Positions 48,201 through 61,529 of a stretch of DNA of 64,000 nt are shown piece by piece. The notes under the pieces are model-generated. The model was not told the origin of the DNA. It did not search any database and worked only from the letters and a program-made list of their open reading frames with translations. Within the stretch, counting starts at the first letter, position 1, and every line of letters starts with the position of its first letter. The stretch lies in contig JARDYH010000002.1 in the NCBI GenBank assembly GCA_029215795.1, positions 61,233,001 through 61,297,000 of the forward strand, written 5' to 3'. This stretch comes from Anniella stebbinsi (lineage: Eukaryota > Chordata > Lepidosauria > Squamata > Anniellidae). Position numbers and translations under genes: made by a program.

Positions 48201-48714
48201 CAAGAAAGGGGTAGCAACGATGAGAAAGAGGATGAGGAGCAATGGGGGCTGATGGCAATGGTGATGAGAAGCTAGACGCAATGAGGAACAGGACTCATTG
48301 AGGATGTCCTGCTGAAGGGCCCTCAAAAACCTGGATCCAGCATCAGAGTGTGGGGAATACAAACTGGACAGTCCTTTCATGAAGCATTTAGCTGCTAGGT
48401 GAAGAAAAACAACAGTTATCAACCAGGATGTACATGGTGGAAACTTTAATTGACAAAACTGCTGATGAGCCTGTTTTTACAGGATAATTAAAAAAATTAA
48501 AACTGTGGTCAATGGTCAGGACTCTGTGTCAGTCTCTTGATCCAGCAATAAATTTCAGACTTTCCAGTTTGCTGTGTAGGACATTAAGGTGGATGGGTTG
48601 TGGGCTGCTTGTAGGACTTCTGTGATGGTGTCAGAGAAAGGCTCTACAGCCAGATAAGCCATGCTTTCAAGCCGAGGCTGCAGTTGTACAGATGAGGGAC
48701 CATACCCCAGCCCT
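45286..48714. other. Intergenic, mostly single-copy-looking
   Basis: Apart from the hAT MITE at 46520-46641 no repeat or gene was recognised. GA-rich sequence lies near 48130-48170. Confidence 0.5.
46520..46641. mobile_element. hAT-type MITE with perfect 8-base duplication
   Basis: A 122-base copy of the CAGCCTTCCCCAACCTGGTG family ending in GGAAAAGGCTG. Flanked by GCTTACCT at 46512-46519 and 46642-46649. This fixes the family's target-site length at 8. Confidence 0.8.
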
Positions 48715-50100
48715 AAGGACATAAGAAGAGCCATGTTGGATCAGATCAAGGTTCCTTCTAGTCCAGCACTGTTCCCACAGTGACCGTCAACCAGGGACCC
48801 ACAGGCAGGACATGCTGCAACAGCACCCTCCCACCAGCAACTGGTCTATAAGGGCTTACTGCCTCTGAAACTGGGGGGAGCACATAGCCATCAGGACTAA
48901 TAGCCATTGATAGCCTTCTCCAGGAATTTATCCAACCCCCTTTTAAAGCCACTCAAATTGGTGGCCATCATCACAACTTGTGGTAGTGAATTCCATAGTT
49001 TAACTATACAGTGTGATTTACTTCCTTTTATCTGTACTGAATCTCCCACCAATCAGCCTCATGGGATGACCCCAGTTCTAGTATTATGGGAGCAATATGT
49101 CTCCCTATCCGCATTCTTCACACCATGCATGATGTTGTACACCTATCTTGTCTTCCCTTGGCCTTTTTTTCCTAGCTGAACAATCCCAGCTGTTGTAACC
49201 TTCCCTCATAGGGGAGATGCTTCAGTCCCTTTTAGTTACCTTTTTCTGCACTTTTTCCAGTTCTCCAATACCTTTTTTAGGTGTAGTGACAAAAACTGCA
49301 CATAGTATTCAAAGTGTGGTCATACCATAGATACTTGCAATTTTATTCCCATTTCGGTTTCTAATAATGCCTAACATGGAGTTTGCCTTCTTTACATTGG
49401 CTGCACGATAGATTGACATTTTCATCAAACTATCCATCATAATTCCAAGATCTCTTTCTTGGCCAATAAGTACCAGCTCGGATTCCATCAGGTATTTGGG
49501 ATTTCTAGTCCCAACATCCATCACTTTACACTTGCTTATATTGAACCGCATCTGCCATTTGGAGAGATCCTTTTGGAGTTCCTCACAATCTGTTGTTTTA
49601 ACCACCTTAAATAATTTGGTATCATTGGCAAACTTGACCATTTCACTTCTCACTTCTAATTCCAGATCATTTATGAACAAATTGAAAAGAATCAGTCCCA
49701 ATACAGATCCCTGTGGGACCCCACTATTTATTTCCCTCCTGTGGGAGAATTTACCATTTATTCCTACTGTCTGCTTTCTGTTCTTTAACCAATTACTGAT
49801 CTATAAAAGGACCTCTCCCATTATTCGATGACTGATAGGTTTGCTCAGGAATCTTTGGTGACTTTATCAAAAGCCTTTTGCAAGTCCAAGTAAACAATGT
49901 CCACCGCATCACCAGTCTACATGTTTGACATTCTCAAGAAACACTAAAATATTACGAGACAGGACTTACCTTTGCAGAAGCTGTGTTGATTCTTTTTCAG
50001 GACTTGTCCTTTGATATGCTTACTAATTTTGTCTTTATTTTGTCTTTAATAATGGTTGAAATGGTTAATCAGCTAATTTTATCTTTAATGCTTTCAGTCC
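48715..50100 (-). mobile_element. CR1-clade LINE, 5'-truncated, degenerate reverse transcriptase
   Basis: The minus strand encodes reverse-transcriptase pieces: VDIVYLDLQKAFDKV near 49905-49860, then LFNLFINDLELEVRSEMVKF and ANDTKLFKVVKTTDCEELQ at 49701 downward. Next come KCKVMDVGTRNPKYL and the CR1-typical RAANVKKANSMLGIIRNRN. The catalytic FADD motif reads FAND, and stop codons and frameshifts separate the segments. A 3' UTR typical of reptile CR1 follows down to 48715. The element is a dead fossil. Confidence 0.8.
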
Positions 50101-51814
50101 TGGGAAAGAAGGTCCATGTTAAGGGGCAACTGGTGGAATGTTTGATCGGAGAGGCACATCAGCATTTTGAACCATGGCTGCCTGGGCCACCAAGGGCTAA
50201 GACAGCCTTCCCCGTCCTGGTGTCCCTTGTCTATTGAGTGTGAATCTGCCAATGGAATTGAGTTTGCAGGAATGATTCATGATTTTGCAATGAAAAAGGC
50301 TGGCAAAATAAAGAGTTACATAAATTGGTCTATTGATAAATTGATAAAATGTAGCCACATCATAATTTAGCCTTATGGATGAAACCAGAATAAAATTACA
50401 GTTCGTGAGATGGCCAGACCAATTCATCTTATAAGCAACTTTAAGGATAATAAAAGAACCAACTTTATTTGAACTTCCTGCTGCTAGAAAATTGATGGGA
50501 CTTTGGACAATGGAAGCCATCAATAAAATCTACTTTGCTTCCCTGGGTTGAGTTGCATCTTGCTTACCTAGAGGCAGCACACATGGGTTTTGCACACCCA
50601 TCAGTACTAAATGAATTCTAGTATAGCGAGTAGGCCTCAAATGAACTCTGGAGATATAACGCAAATATCTTGTGTTGATGAAATTTGGTAGTATTTTCGC
50701 TTCATAGAGCAGCATTAATAAAAACAAGTACTGTGAATGCCAACAGCTTGAGTTAAAATGACATGACTCATGCTTGCCAAGAGGCAATTCCATTTTTGTC
50801 AGGACTTGAGAAAAAAAAACCTATTAATTTTACAGTTGCTTTACTTCATTTTCGTACAAAGAATTACGTTTCGAACGGCACCAGAAAATGGCATTCTCAC
50901 ACTTAGAATCCAGTACTCATCTCTGGAATTGCCACAATCTTAGTAATAACAAAGCATAGAGGATAATAAGAAGAGGCCATTTGTCATATTTTATTAGAAA
51001 AAAATCTTGAGAATGTTACATTTCAACTTCAGAATATTTTCAAACAAGGCCTTATGGTTTTCATTAAAGCTTCAAATATTTTCTGAAAATTGTCTACATG
51101 ATGCACACTTGTATAGAGTTTTGCAGATCACACAGTAGTCACTAACAGGTTTGTTAGTTATAGCAGCTATATTGTGAATGATCCACACATGTTTTAGCTT
51201 AAGTCTGTATGTAAAGTGCTCTTTTATGTAGAAACTGGGTTCTTTCTTTAACAAAAAAGAAAAAAGATCAACCCTTCAGGATAGTTTAGACATTTCCCAT
51301 TTTGGTAAAAAGCAAGAACCTCTGTATTGCCAGATGGATTAGGCTTTTCCCTGGTCCCTTAAACTGAAGAGCAAGCACCACTTTTTTACTTAGTATATCC
51401 CAAGCATTCTACTAATTCCCAGCACTAATCACATTTTTAATTTAAACAGCAAGGGTGCATAAAGGCAGAAAAAATGTCCAAATCCACTTGTTGATTAAAT
51501 TATAATTTAGAACTTTTAAAAAGCAGAATATCACTTCGCTGTATAATAAATAAGTTATGGCTTAGTCAGCATCTCATAAATAAACACACACTAAAATTAA
51601 TGCTTTGGGCTAGTTTATGATCCAGAATGACTAGCAGTTGTCGAATCTTGGAAAACTGCTGCATGTTCAACATTTTTTTTTGAAACAGTACTTAGTAAAA
51701 CATACTACACATTTATTTCCACCAAAAGAAAAGTATATTCAGAAGTGCAATGCTTCACAAACCTTTCTTTTAGAGCAACATTTCCCGGAAGATGACACCT
51801 TAAGGCAAAAGTGT
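50101..51814. other. Intergenic or extended 3' UTR of CMYA5
   Basis: AT-rich, repeat-poor sequence. The part right of about 50970 would be 3' UTR if the distal AATAAA near 50.99 kb is used. Confidence 0.45.
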
Positions 51815-52667
51815 CTCTAACTTAATTATCAGTGCATTTATTCAAACACACTAAAAACCTTTATTTTATGAAGTTTAGGTAGAAAATGTACCAACAAAAG
51901 TTTGTTATTGTTTTTTTAAAAAAAACCTATACATATTATAACTTGTGCCTGCATTTTATCCCTCCAAAAGAATGTTATATATGCAGAGTTTTCAACACCA
52001 AGGTCTGATGTTTCAAGAGAAATTGCACTTATTTAAACATATTTAGATACAGTATATGAGATAACCTACAGTACTGAAAACACACATAAGAACCTTGCTA
52101 TTAATCACGGATACAGCTACACCAACTTTAAAAGTCATTTGTAGAAGTCACAATAAATCTGTCTTAGGAACAATCAATATGACTTATTATCCACCCCCCA
52201 AAATTACCAGTGTTCTGTTGCAGCACGGATTCACAATCTACTTTGCTCCCATGCAAAGATAGTTACTACATTGCCTCACCACTCAACGTAGTCAAAATAA
52301 GCTCCTTCTGAAATGTATAACCATAAGAAATTCACTATTGCGTGGGGCCTATTTCTATTTTTAAAAATGGAATGTGAATGTCAGCAGTGTCAGTTTAGTA
52401 AGGATTTAAGAATTAGACATGTAGGTTTCCAAATTATGCAGGGCAATGAGGCTGCTAATTTGAGTATCCAGAGTCACTGCATGGCAAAAGGCAGTCCAAG
52501 GGGTGACTTCAGGAAAATCTTTCTGGGCACTAGACAGTTGGTAGTTATTAGATATTTTTTCTCTCTGCAATTATAACAGAAAAAATAGACTCAAAAGCAG
52601 AGGTGCAGCAGAAGCACTTTCGATATGGTGTAATTAAGACATAATGCTAAAGATGGATCCTTGGGCA
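51815..52667 (-). other. CMYA5: CMYA5 3' untranslated region, approximate
   Basis: AT-rich sequence without recognisable repeats follows the stop codon. Two AATAAA signals on the minus strand (plus-strand TTTATT at 51860-51865 and 51837-51842) lie about 0.8 kb downstream of the stop and would place cleavage near 51.82 kb. A further AATAAA at about 50.99 kb would give a 1.7-kb UTR. The choice between them cannot be made from sequence alone. Confidence 0.45.
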
Positions 52668-53034
52668 TTACATGTCTTCATCTTGGTAATGCAAGTAATT
52701 TGCTGCAATTGTTTCTTCCAGATGAATTCCTGAGCTCCCCATCAATGCAAAAGCTGGATACATTTTACCAGAGCAGTCCACCTGACGCTCATAAAGACAC
52801 TTCATCCGGTCTGCATCATAGAATCCAACTTTGCCTTTGTCATAGTCAAGGCAGATTCCAATGCATGATGGCATGGGAAGAATTCTATGTCCAGAATCTT
52901 TGGGAGCAACTGGAGCAGGGGCCGCCTTAGGGATAAAGAATTTTTTCATTCCTAAGGTTACCAGTGTGAAAGGCTGCAAGGACTCAACAAAGATGTCTTC
53001 ACTCCCACTGTCATGACCACTGTCTTGTTCATAT
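52668..53034 (-). CDS. CMYA5: CMYA5 terminal coding exon: C-terminal half of B30.2/SPRY
   Basis: The exon opens after a polypyrimidine tract and the acceptor CCCCCCCTAG. Its first base completes an Arg codon begun in the previous exon (AG/A). The encoded start is YEQDSGHDSGSEDIF, an acidic, serine-rich insert inside the SPRY domain. It is followed by beta-strand segments FTLVTLGMKKFFIPK, IGICLDYDKGKVGFYD and YPAFALMG. The protein ends in QDEDM and a TAA stop at 52668-52670. It is 367 nt including the stop, and no frameshift or premature stop is seen, so the gene looks intact and under constraint. Confidence 0.9.
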
Positions 53035-56000
53035 CTAGGGGGGGAAACACAATTTCGTAAACACTAGAAGTACTGTAAGATTACCTAAATTCTCCAATGT
53101 ATTTTTCACATCCCAGCACATGAACATTTACACAACAAAGCCCTAACTCTTAAAAGTTGTGCATGAGGCCAAATCCTCTGGTATGTAGTCTCAAAGATGT
53201 GCTAGAGAGGAAAAAGAAGAGAATGAGTTCATCTCTGTGCAGTGTCCAATAGTCAAGGAAGCAAGGACCAATAGTAGCATCAAAACCAGGGAGATTTGAA
53301 CTGATTCAATGAGAACTGACAGAGAGTAAAGGTTTCTGTCAGTTAACCACATTTAATCAAAGTAAAGATTGTTCTCCCCTGGATCTTGCCAGTATGACTT
53401 GCGTCCACAGTGTGGAGAAATGAAGTCTGTGTCCTGGAGGCATGCTACATCCACCTCAAGGAATACTACATTAATGTAAGGGTATTCAACTCATCTTTAC
53501 TGCCACAGGCCAAGAGTCAAGACAAGAGCATGGATTAAAAGGGGTGGCTAGATCTTCACATATTTTGGACTTCAACTCTCAGAAGCCCATGCCAGCATGG
53601 CTAATGGTCAGGAACGCTGGTAGTTGGAAGTCCCAAACATCTAGAGATCTCCTTTCTGCCCATCCTGATGTACAGCACCTTCTTGTTTGATATGCCTTGT
53701 GTAGGGGGAAAAAATCAAAAGTCTTGTGCTTGGATAGAGAAAATCCAGGTTCAAGTCCTCATTCAGTTGTGAAGCTCATTTGTGAGCGTTGGGAAAATCA
53801 CTCTCTCAGCAACACTAAAATGCTTCTTGAGGGAGGTGGCATACAAATATAACAGTTGGGAAAATGATACATAGGCATTAAAGTTCTTGGTGGTGTTTCA
53901 AAAGTAGTAACTTTTGTACTTCTAAGGCAATAATATAGTAAATGGCATGATAAAACTTAACTTCCAAAGTTTTGCTATTGCAAATGGAGTTGTACAAGTA
54001 TTTTTATAGAATTCAAATTATGAAAGAAGATAAACTTCTCTTAGCAATGTCTAATAAAATAAACACAAACGAATCAGAGAGAAAGCTAACTTCAGAAAGA
54101 TAACATGGTCAGTGGTATCAAAAATGAAAGGTCTAGCAGAACTAACAGGGACACACTCCTTCTGTCCAGTTCCCTGTATAGATTGTCCACCAAGTGACCA
54201 AAGCAGTCTCAGTCCCATAACGAGGCCTTAAACCAGATTGAAATGGTTTATCTATCTCATCCAGAAATCCAAGGACATAAGAAGTCCCCACTTGACATCA
54301 TTGGCCAGGGGTAAAACGTTAAAGGGAAATTGTCTGGGAGGATGGAAATACAGTTGTATGATGAAGTGAACCAAATATTTTACGATAACTCCAAATCCCT
54401 GCTTTGACCAATTAACTGACTGCTTGTGCTTGCAAGGATGTGTTCTAGAAAATGATAAATAAAAATTGAAAATGGCTATATAAACGCATAAATAAATATT
54501 TTCAGAAAACAGAAAATGCACATTTATAACAGAGGTTGCACAAAGGCCTGGAGAAGGGAGTACAGGGGGGAAGGCATTGTGTTTTTGTTTAAATAAAGAC
54601 AATGTAAGGGGGCCTGATGGGAAAACCTATGGGCAGTATCCTATATTGTTCCTGCACTCTCGTTGCATGAGTTGGACCGACCACTAGCACTACAAGAATC
54701 TAGTTTCTGGAATGGTAGTGGTCAGCAGCGTTCCCTTCTGCAAGCTTCACCATCCTGCCACATTCGAGAAACAAGCATTTCAGTTTATTTCCATTTGCTT
54801 AAGGGTCTGCTAGATTCCTATTGCACTAGTAGTGGAGGTAGCATGCAGGGAGCACTGGATGCTACTTAACAATTGAATTTCCTTAGAGTACAACCTCATA
54901 CTTCTGAGAATTATGCAATTCTAAACTGTATAAATTTTTAAAACATTGTCCACCTTTTCTCCATTCTTCCCCCCTCCTCCTCTTTCTGGCCCTTTTCTTC
55001 TTGATGAAAGGCTTTTCTCTCCCTGATAGTATCATGCAACTGTAATCTTTAAAAAAGAAAAAAGAAAAAAAGAAAAAAGCACTTATCAGTACTATTAAAA
55101 AGGGAAAACAAGCATTATGAATAATTGCTTCAGGACAAGTCTGGGCAGCCATGACTAGCAAAATACATATTAGGTACTTTATGGCAGCCACAAAACGGGA
55201 ATAATTATCCAGTGGAAGGGGTTTAGTTTCTTTAGATGTTGAAAATTAGAATTTTATGAATGCTGAGGCCATGCTGTTGGGCCTGTTTTCCTTATGTCCA
55301 CATCGCCCTGCTAGGTAATAGAGGACAAAGGATTGACCTGAAGGGCTTGAGCTGATTTGGGCAAATAATGAATGAATGTCTGTGCACCTATGCATTTCAT
55401 TTCTGCTTAATTTAAGCTATTTCTGCACTAGAGTTAAAAAAAAAGAAAGAAAGAAAAATATTTCTTCTCATGTGGTACAGTGTCCACGATTGCAGAGTGC
55501 TTAGTTTTGTACAACCACACAAATGAAAACAATAACTAGCTACTTGTCATTCTAAGCCACTTGCTTCTAAGAAATATTGCCTCACTTTAAAACAAGTACA
55601 ATTTAATACATGTCTACTAGGACCAACTCTGTGTTGGTTTTCCTACAGAAACAGGAGTACTGAAAGTTAGGTTAACATGAATAAGGCAGGACAGTGCATG
55701 TTATTTGAGAGAGAGCCATTTCAGCTTAACATTTCCCAAAGTAAACAACCACTTTCTCTAACAGTGAACTTGAGTGGTATATGCGGAGAAATGGACCCAC
55801 TAAATGTAGCAGTGTCCAAATTTCTAGTGCTGCCTTCCACAATTTGATGCCCTCAATATGTGTTGAACTACAACTCCCATCAGCCCCAGCCAGTATAGCT
55901 ATGTGTTGTGATGGGTGGGGATGATGGGAGTTGCAGTCTAATACATTTGGAGAGCACCAAGTTAGGGAACGCTATTTTAGTGTTTTCAGTTATATGTGTA

Positions 56001-56939
56001 CTAAAATTCAGTTTTCTAGGTGATGTGGTATGGTAAGTATTTAGGGGCACATTTGCTTTTCCCAAATTGAAAAAAGATTATCATCCAATTTTAATAGTTC
56101 TTATAATCATGGCAACTTGGACTATGTACATGTGTACCAAATTTCAGCATTCTAGCTCGGGGTGGGGGGAGAATATCCTAACAATTTAGTTAATTTAACA
56201 ATTGTGTAAGTCCCAACATCTTTATATATATGTGACTCACAAAGGGCAGGATCTGAAGAGCTATTTTAGGCATGTCTAAGACTTTGGGTGAGCCCAAAGT
56301 AATTTTTTACTTTTCTTCTGGCAGACCTTGCTCCCAATGCAAATGCCATAACAGGCTGATTTTTGAATTTCCAGTTGGATGAAAGGACATGGGAAGCTGC
56401 TATCTTGACACACACACAGGTCTAAAGTTCCCATGGACACGCAGAAGAATTAGCTGCACAGTTCTTTGGATGCAGGCCAATATCTAGAAGAATGTTTAAG
56501 AACTTTTTAGGAAATATGCAAAACGCTATAAAAGAAACAAAAAGTGTTACTCACCTTGGACTAGTTAGATCACGAGAATTATGGAACCATTCTTGGATCT
56601 TAGCATGAGATGCAACTCCTGCTTTCACAAGGTATGAATAGGGCTCCACATGGAACGACCAGAAATGCTTCCCTTTCACAATACCAGTGTCTCCAACAAT
56701 GTAATCTAAGGTAGTATAGCAGCCTGTTTGGATACGTTCGGCTCCCAAAAGCAGAGGAAATCCAGCCCTGCTTTCCACAGCATTTCTCTTCACATTCAGC
56801 ATGAGACGTTCACTATTGTAGCCACACTTGTCATCAAAAAGAAAACTGAAAACTGAAAAATAATAGGTAAATTAGGTCAATACCTACTACTCAGTTATAA
56901 TGTTAATTCTTAAGATAACACCATCAAGGATATTAAATG

Positions 56940-57018
<79 letters not shown>

Positions 57019-60000
57019 GGTTGACTGAGATACACCAGGTATGAAGAGATGAAAAATTTGTACACACTGTCTTCTAATCTAGCAGCAAGCTGGCCAAGGA
57101 TTATCAGACATGAATTAATATTATTGTCATCATGATTCTTCTGGTGCATATTTGACTAGAAAGTGAAGCAGTTAACCCTAGATTGCTTGATTTTTTTTAA
57201 AAAAAATACAAATATGATGATGAACAGCAAGGATGCCTTTTCCCTTAGATACAATCATTCCTTTATTTAACTGGTCATATGGCATGGGCTTAGAGATGTG
57301 AATGCCCAGGAAAAAAAATGGAAAAAATCAGGGGTGGGGGCTGAACACATGAAATAGTTTTCTTTAGAATGATGAATAAAATATTTAAGCCAAGGTGTTA
57401 TATATTGTTACCCAGCCTTTACTTCCCCCCGCAAAAAAAAATATTTCTAAAAACTATGTAAATAGAAAATATACAGAAAGACTAGAGATGTCAAATTTCT
57501 GGAACTAATAAAGCAGGGGAGGGGTTTAAATCCTCTCTGTAAGCTTCCCAGCATAGTTACTTCTTCCATTCCTTATTAAAATTATTGATACAATCTATCT
57601 TTTACTGATTGACATTTAGGGATGCTCCAAATCACACTAGTAGTTGTAATCCAAAACCCACATTCACAAGAAACACTGTAGGTTATTCTGCCACTGCCAC
57701 CAGATGTGATGGAACAGCATGTAGGTTATCCTACCTATGTTTCGTTTCTTTTTTTAATTAACATTTTTTAAAATTAATTTTGAGGCTTGTGTCTATAGAA
57801 CTCATTGCCACAGTTTTTAAAAAGGTTCTCAATTAGATCTCACCACTGGGGAATGCTATAAAACCTTTTAACTACCAGCACTAGAATAAACCCTCTCTAC
57901 TTAAAAGAGACTCAGTAGCCTGGTTCCTATGGCATAGCCATGGGATTGACACAAACACAACAGATCACCTTTCAAAATGCACAATGGGGAAATAATAGCT
58001 CTCTGTTCCCTAGCTCCTACCTGGGGGCTGATCAGCAAGGGGCAAGGGAAAATGGGAACAGCACCTGGAGCTCCAGAGGCCATGCAGAGTGTGGCCCATA
58101 TGTGATTTAATGCCTATTGCACTTTCTACTTCTTTGTTAATCCCAACTCAAATCAAATCCTAACTAGTAATGATGGTCAGGAGACCACAACAGTTAGGTG
58201 ATATGGGATTCTCAGTTGTGATTCCCCCAGACCTCACATTCAGAGTCTTGAAAGCTTCTGGTTTTGCAGCTGCACCTTACTGCCCAGATGGCAATGGCCA
58301 CCAGGGACACCCTACTGCACCTCCAAATGGTGAGAAGACTGCAGCCCCTTCTATCAGCTGAGGACCTGGTGATTATTCTTCATTACCTTGATACCTGACT
58401 ACTACAATGCACTCTATACTGGACTTCCTTTGAAACCTGTTCATAAGTCTTGCTTGTGTAGAACAAAGAGCACAGTATACCAATGCTCTGACTTCTGCAC
58501 TAGCTCCCTGTTTCTCTTTCAGGCACAATTCAAGGTGCTAGCTTTATTAATAAAACTCTAAACTGTTAGACTAAGTGCCACTTCTTCCCGTCTATTCCAG
58601 AACTGTCTCACATTGCACCTGGTCATTAAACATTTGTGTAACTTTATTAAGAATCAGTGTCTGCATTTGCTCCCCCACCCCCCAATCCCCTTTTCCTTTT
58701 GTATTGTCATCTATCAGCCTGTGGGTCAGAGTCCTTGAGGCTGGTCTGGAAACTGCAGCTAGTGCAGAACGTGACTACCAAGCTGCTGTCAGGTGCCACT
58801 CCATATCAGCATGTACCACCTCTGCTGGAGGGCCTGCACTGATTTGCCCATCAGCAAGGGTTAAGGTGCTTGTACTAATCTATAAAGCCATGATCAACCT
58901 GGCACCAGGCTACTTGAGGACATGCCTTCTCCCTTACGATCCCGGCTGATCACTGGGGTCATCTGAAGAAGCACTCCTAGTAGTCCCACATGGGCCAGTA
59001 ATAAGCTTCGAAATAATTAGAAATAGAGCCTTTAGTGTGGCGGCTTCCACCCTATGGAATGCCCTTCCAACTGAGATCAAGCATGTACTAACATTACTTG
59101 GTTTTTGACATTTGCTGAAGTCTTTTCTTTTTAGGCAAGCATTTCCTGACTAATAAATTCCAGCCACTGTTTTATTGATCTCTTTGCTTTTACTGTAACC
59201 TTTTGTATTGTAATTTACTGTACACCGCTCTAATATCTTTTGATGTGGGGCAGTTTATAAAATTTAGAATTAATAATCAATTGTAAGCCTGCAGACAAAG
59301 ACTAGTTTTTAATATTTGTAATCTTTATTGCCTAGAAAAGTTTAGGTGCTCTATAAACAACAGCAGCTAGAGATTGCCTTCTTTCATGATCAACCCAGGG
59401 TGCCATTATAACAATACTATCCATGTATCAAGTTCAGACAGCAAAGGCACAGAGAGGCACTACTGATGAATGTTCCGTATTTATGTATCTCATCTTAAAA
59501 TCTTGCTGAAGAGTCTGAGCACATTCCAGAAATGTTGCAGGAATTCCCTGTATGGGCAAACCTTTGGGGTACAAGGTTAAAAGTAGGCAGAGAGTGGGGA
59601 ACTTAAAATATTAATGTGATGGAATGTTATTATGACTTGGGGTGAGATATGCTGTACATATGCACATATACACACACACACAGCTAACAGTTTGGGAGTT
59701 GCAGAAATTTCTTATCGTACCTGGAGCGGGTGGTGTGTGCAAGATAATTTCTCTGCTCCAAGGGCTACAGATAGATCCTTTATATCCTCTGACTCTGAAG
59801 GCATAGCTGCTGTTCGTGTCAAGGTCAGAGATTATTTCAGTCTTGCTGAAGACTTCAGTCTCGTGCCAGGCTGGGTTAGCTTCTTCTTTATTAAGTTTAC
59901 GATATTCAAGGATGTAAGTATCAGCTGAACCTGCTTTCTGTGGATGATCCCAACAGATCAAAGCTTTGTTATAAATTTTGCTCTGTTCCTCATTGATTTC

Positions 60001-61495
60001 TGGTATATCAACACCTGAATTAAACATACAACAATAATTTTAGTTTAAAAATACATTTAATTTCACTAAGTTAAATAAAGAATCCTTATAGCTTAAGCAT
60101 CAAAAAAATTGAAAGGGAGGGGGAAGAGAACCTCCTCACTCCACAGTATAACACATCTTACTGCAGTTGACTCAGCCTGGATCATCATCCGCACCCATCA
60201 AAAGTGCTGCTTATACCACTCATCTCCCCCCAAGCAACAAGATATTAAACTTTAGGAATACTCCCAGCTGCTCCTGCAAGTACCTTTCTTTGACTCATTG
60301 CCAATGATCTACTGATTCCACAAGAAACGGGAAGTCCAGCATGCCCCCCTACATGCATGCACGCAGACAGATGAATTGTCAGTGCCTGTCTTGATCTTTA
60401 CACTCCATGATCTACTTCCCAGATACCAAGAATATGTTTTCCCTTCAAATTTTTCCCAATATGTAACTATCCCTATGAGGTTGGGTTTTTTTTTATAGCA
60501 CCAAGATATAATTGTTGTAGAGGTACATGAGTTTAAAACCTACCATTTGAATGGAAAGACAAGTCTCCAAGAGCCTCATGTTGTTTTCCTATGTCAATAA
60601 CGAAGTCTTCAAAAGAAGCTTCGGCTGCAGGTCTAAAGCACTTCAAAGATTCAGTAGCTTTTTGAATTCTGTATGTAAAAAATGTTTACTAGCTATGTAT
60701 ATATACTGTCTAATGAGTTAACTTTTAGGCTATTATAAGTCAGACCATGCTAAAATATTTGATCCTTTAATTTTTTACCAATGTCCCAGAATTAGTACAA
60801 TTAAGTTATTTACCAAAAGATTATTTTTCTTTGAACTTCCTGTGTTACAATGGAATAGAAGCCACTAGCAGCTAAATATATATCGATCTGTGGCTTTCTA
60901 TTGTATAGCTCCCATAAACTGAATTAAGAGTTAAAGAAGGTAGAGATTCAGTCTTCAGAGCATCTCTTGTGCAAGCCACTGAAATAGGATGAGAATCCCA
61001 CGATCTTGAAACATACGGCCTGAATCCGAAACATCCCGTACATGAACAAAGTACACAAGGAAGTTGTCGGTTTATATGCTTGCTTCCACTGCATCGTATG
61101 CCAATTCAGAGGTTCCCCCAAAGAGTGGTTTGGTGAGGGTCATGGGAGACTGCTATGGTGAAGTACAAGGCATGGTCTGCAATATATCACCTAAACATTT
61201 TAAGAGATGAATGACATACCTTTCATGAAGCTGTTTTGCTGTTTGAACAAAACAAGACTGATCTGTTTCTTTCAGAACTTCTTGTGCATATCCCACCAGG
61301 CCATTATTTTCTAGAAGTCCCTGATATTCTTCTATTTGAGAATGCAATTTCTCCAGTCTTAGGTTTTTGGAAGCTTCAATAGCCCTGAGTGCAGTTATTC
61401 TCCTCTCTTCCAAAACATCAAATAATTTGTCAAAGTTATTAGTTGCTTCTTCCTTGGCTCTTTCACCATTGCACTATAAAAATAACACAAAAGAT

Positions 61496-61529
<34 letters not shown>

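Larger units (their letters stand above)
53035..56554 (-). other. CMYA5 intron between the two SPRY exons
   Basis: About 3.5 kb. It contains a hAT MITE relic near 53550-53650, a MIR-like SINE (53715-53855), a LINE fragment (54143-54270), a palindromic repeat copy (54636-54880), a purine-rich stretch near 55050-55080, and a hAT MITE with target duplication (55830-55974). No other exon was recognised. Confidence 0.6.
56853..59720 (-). other. CMYA5 intron between SPRY and fibronectin III exons
   Basis: About 2.9 kb. It holds a (GA)n/(GACA)n microsatellite, one copy of a roughly 320-base dispersed repeat (57290-57620), and an L2-type LINE 3' fragment in antisense orientation to the gene. Nothing else was recognised. 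Confidence 0.6.
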
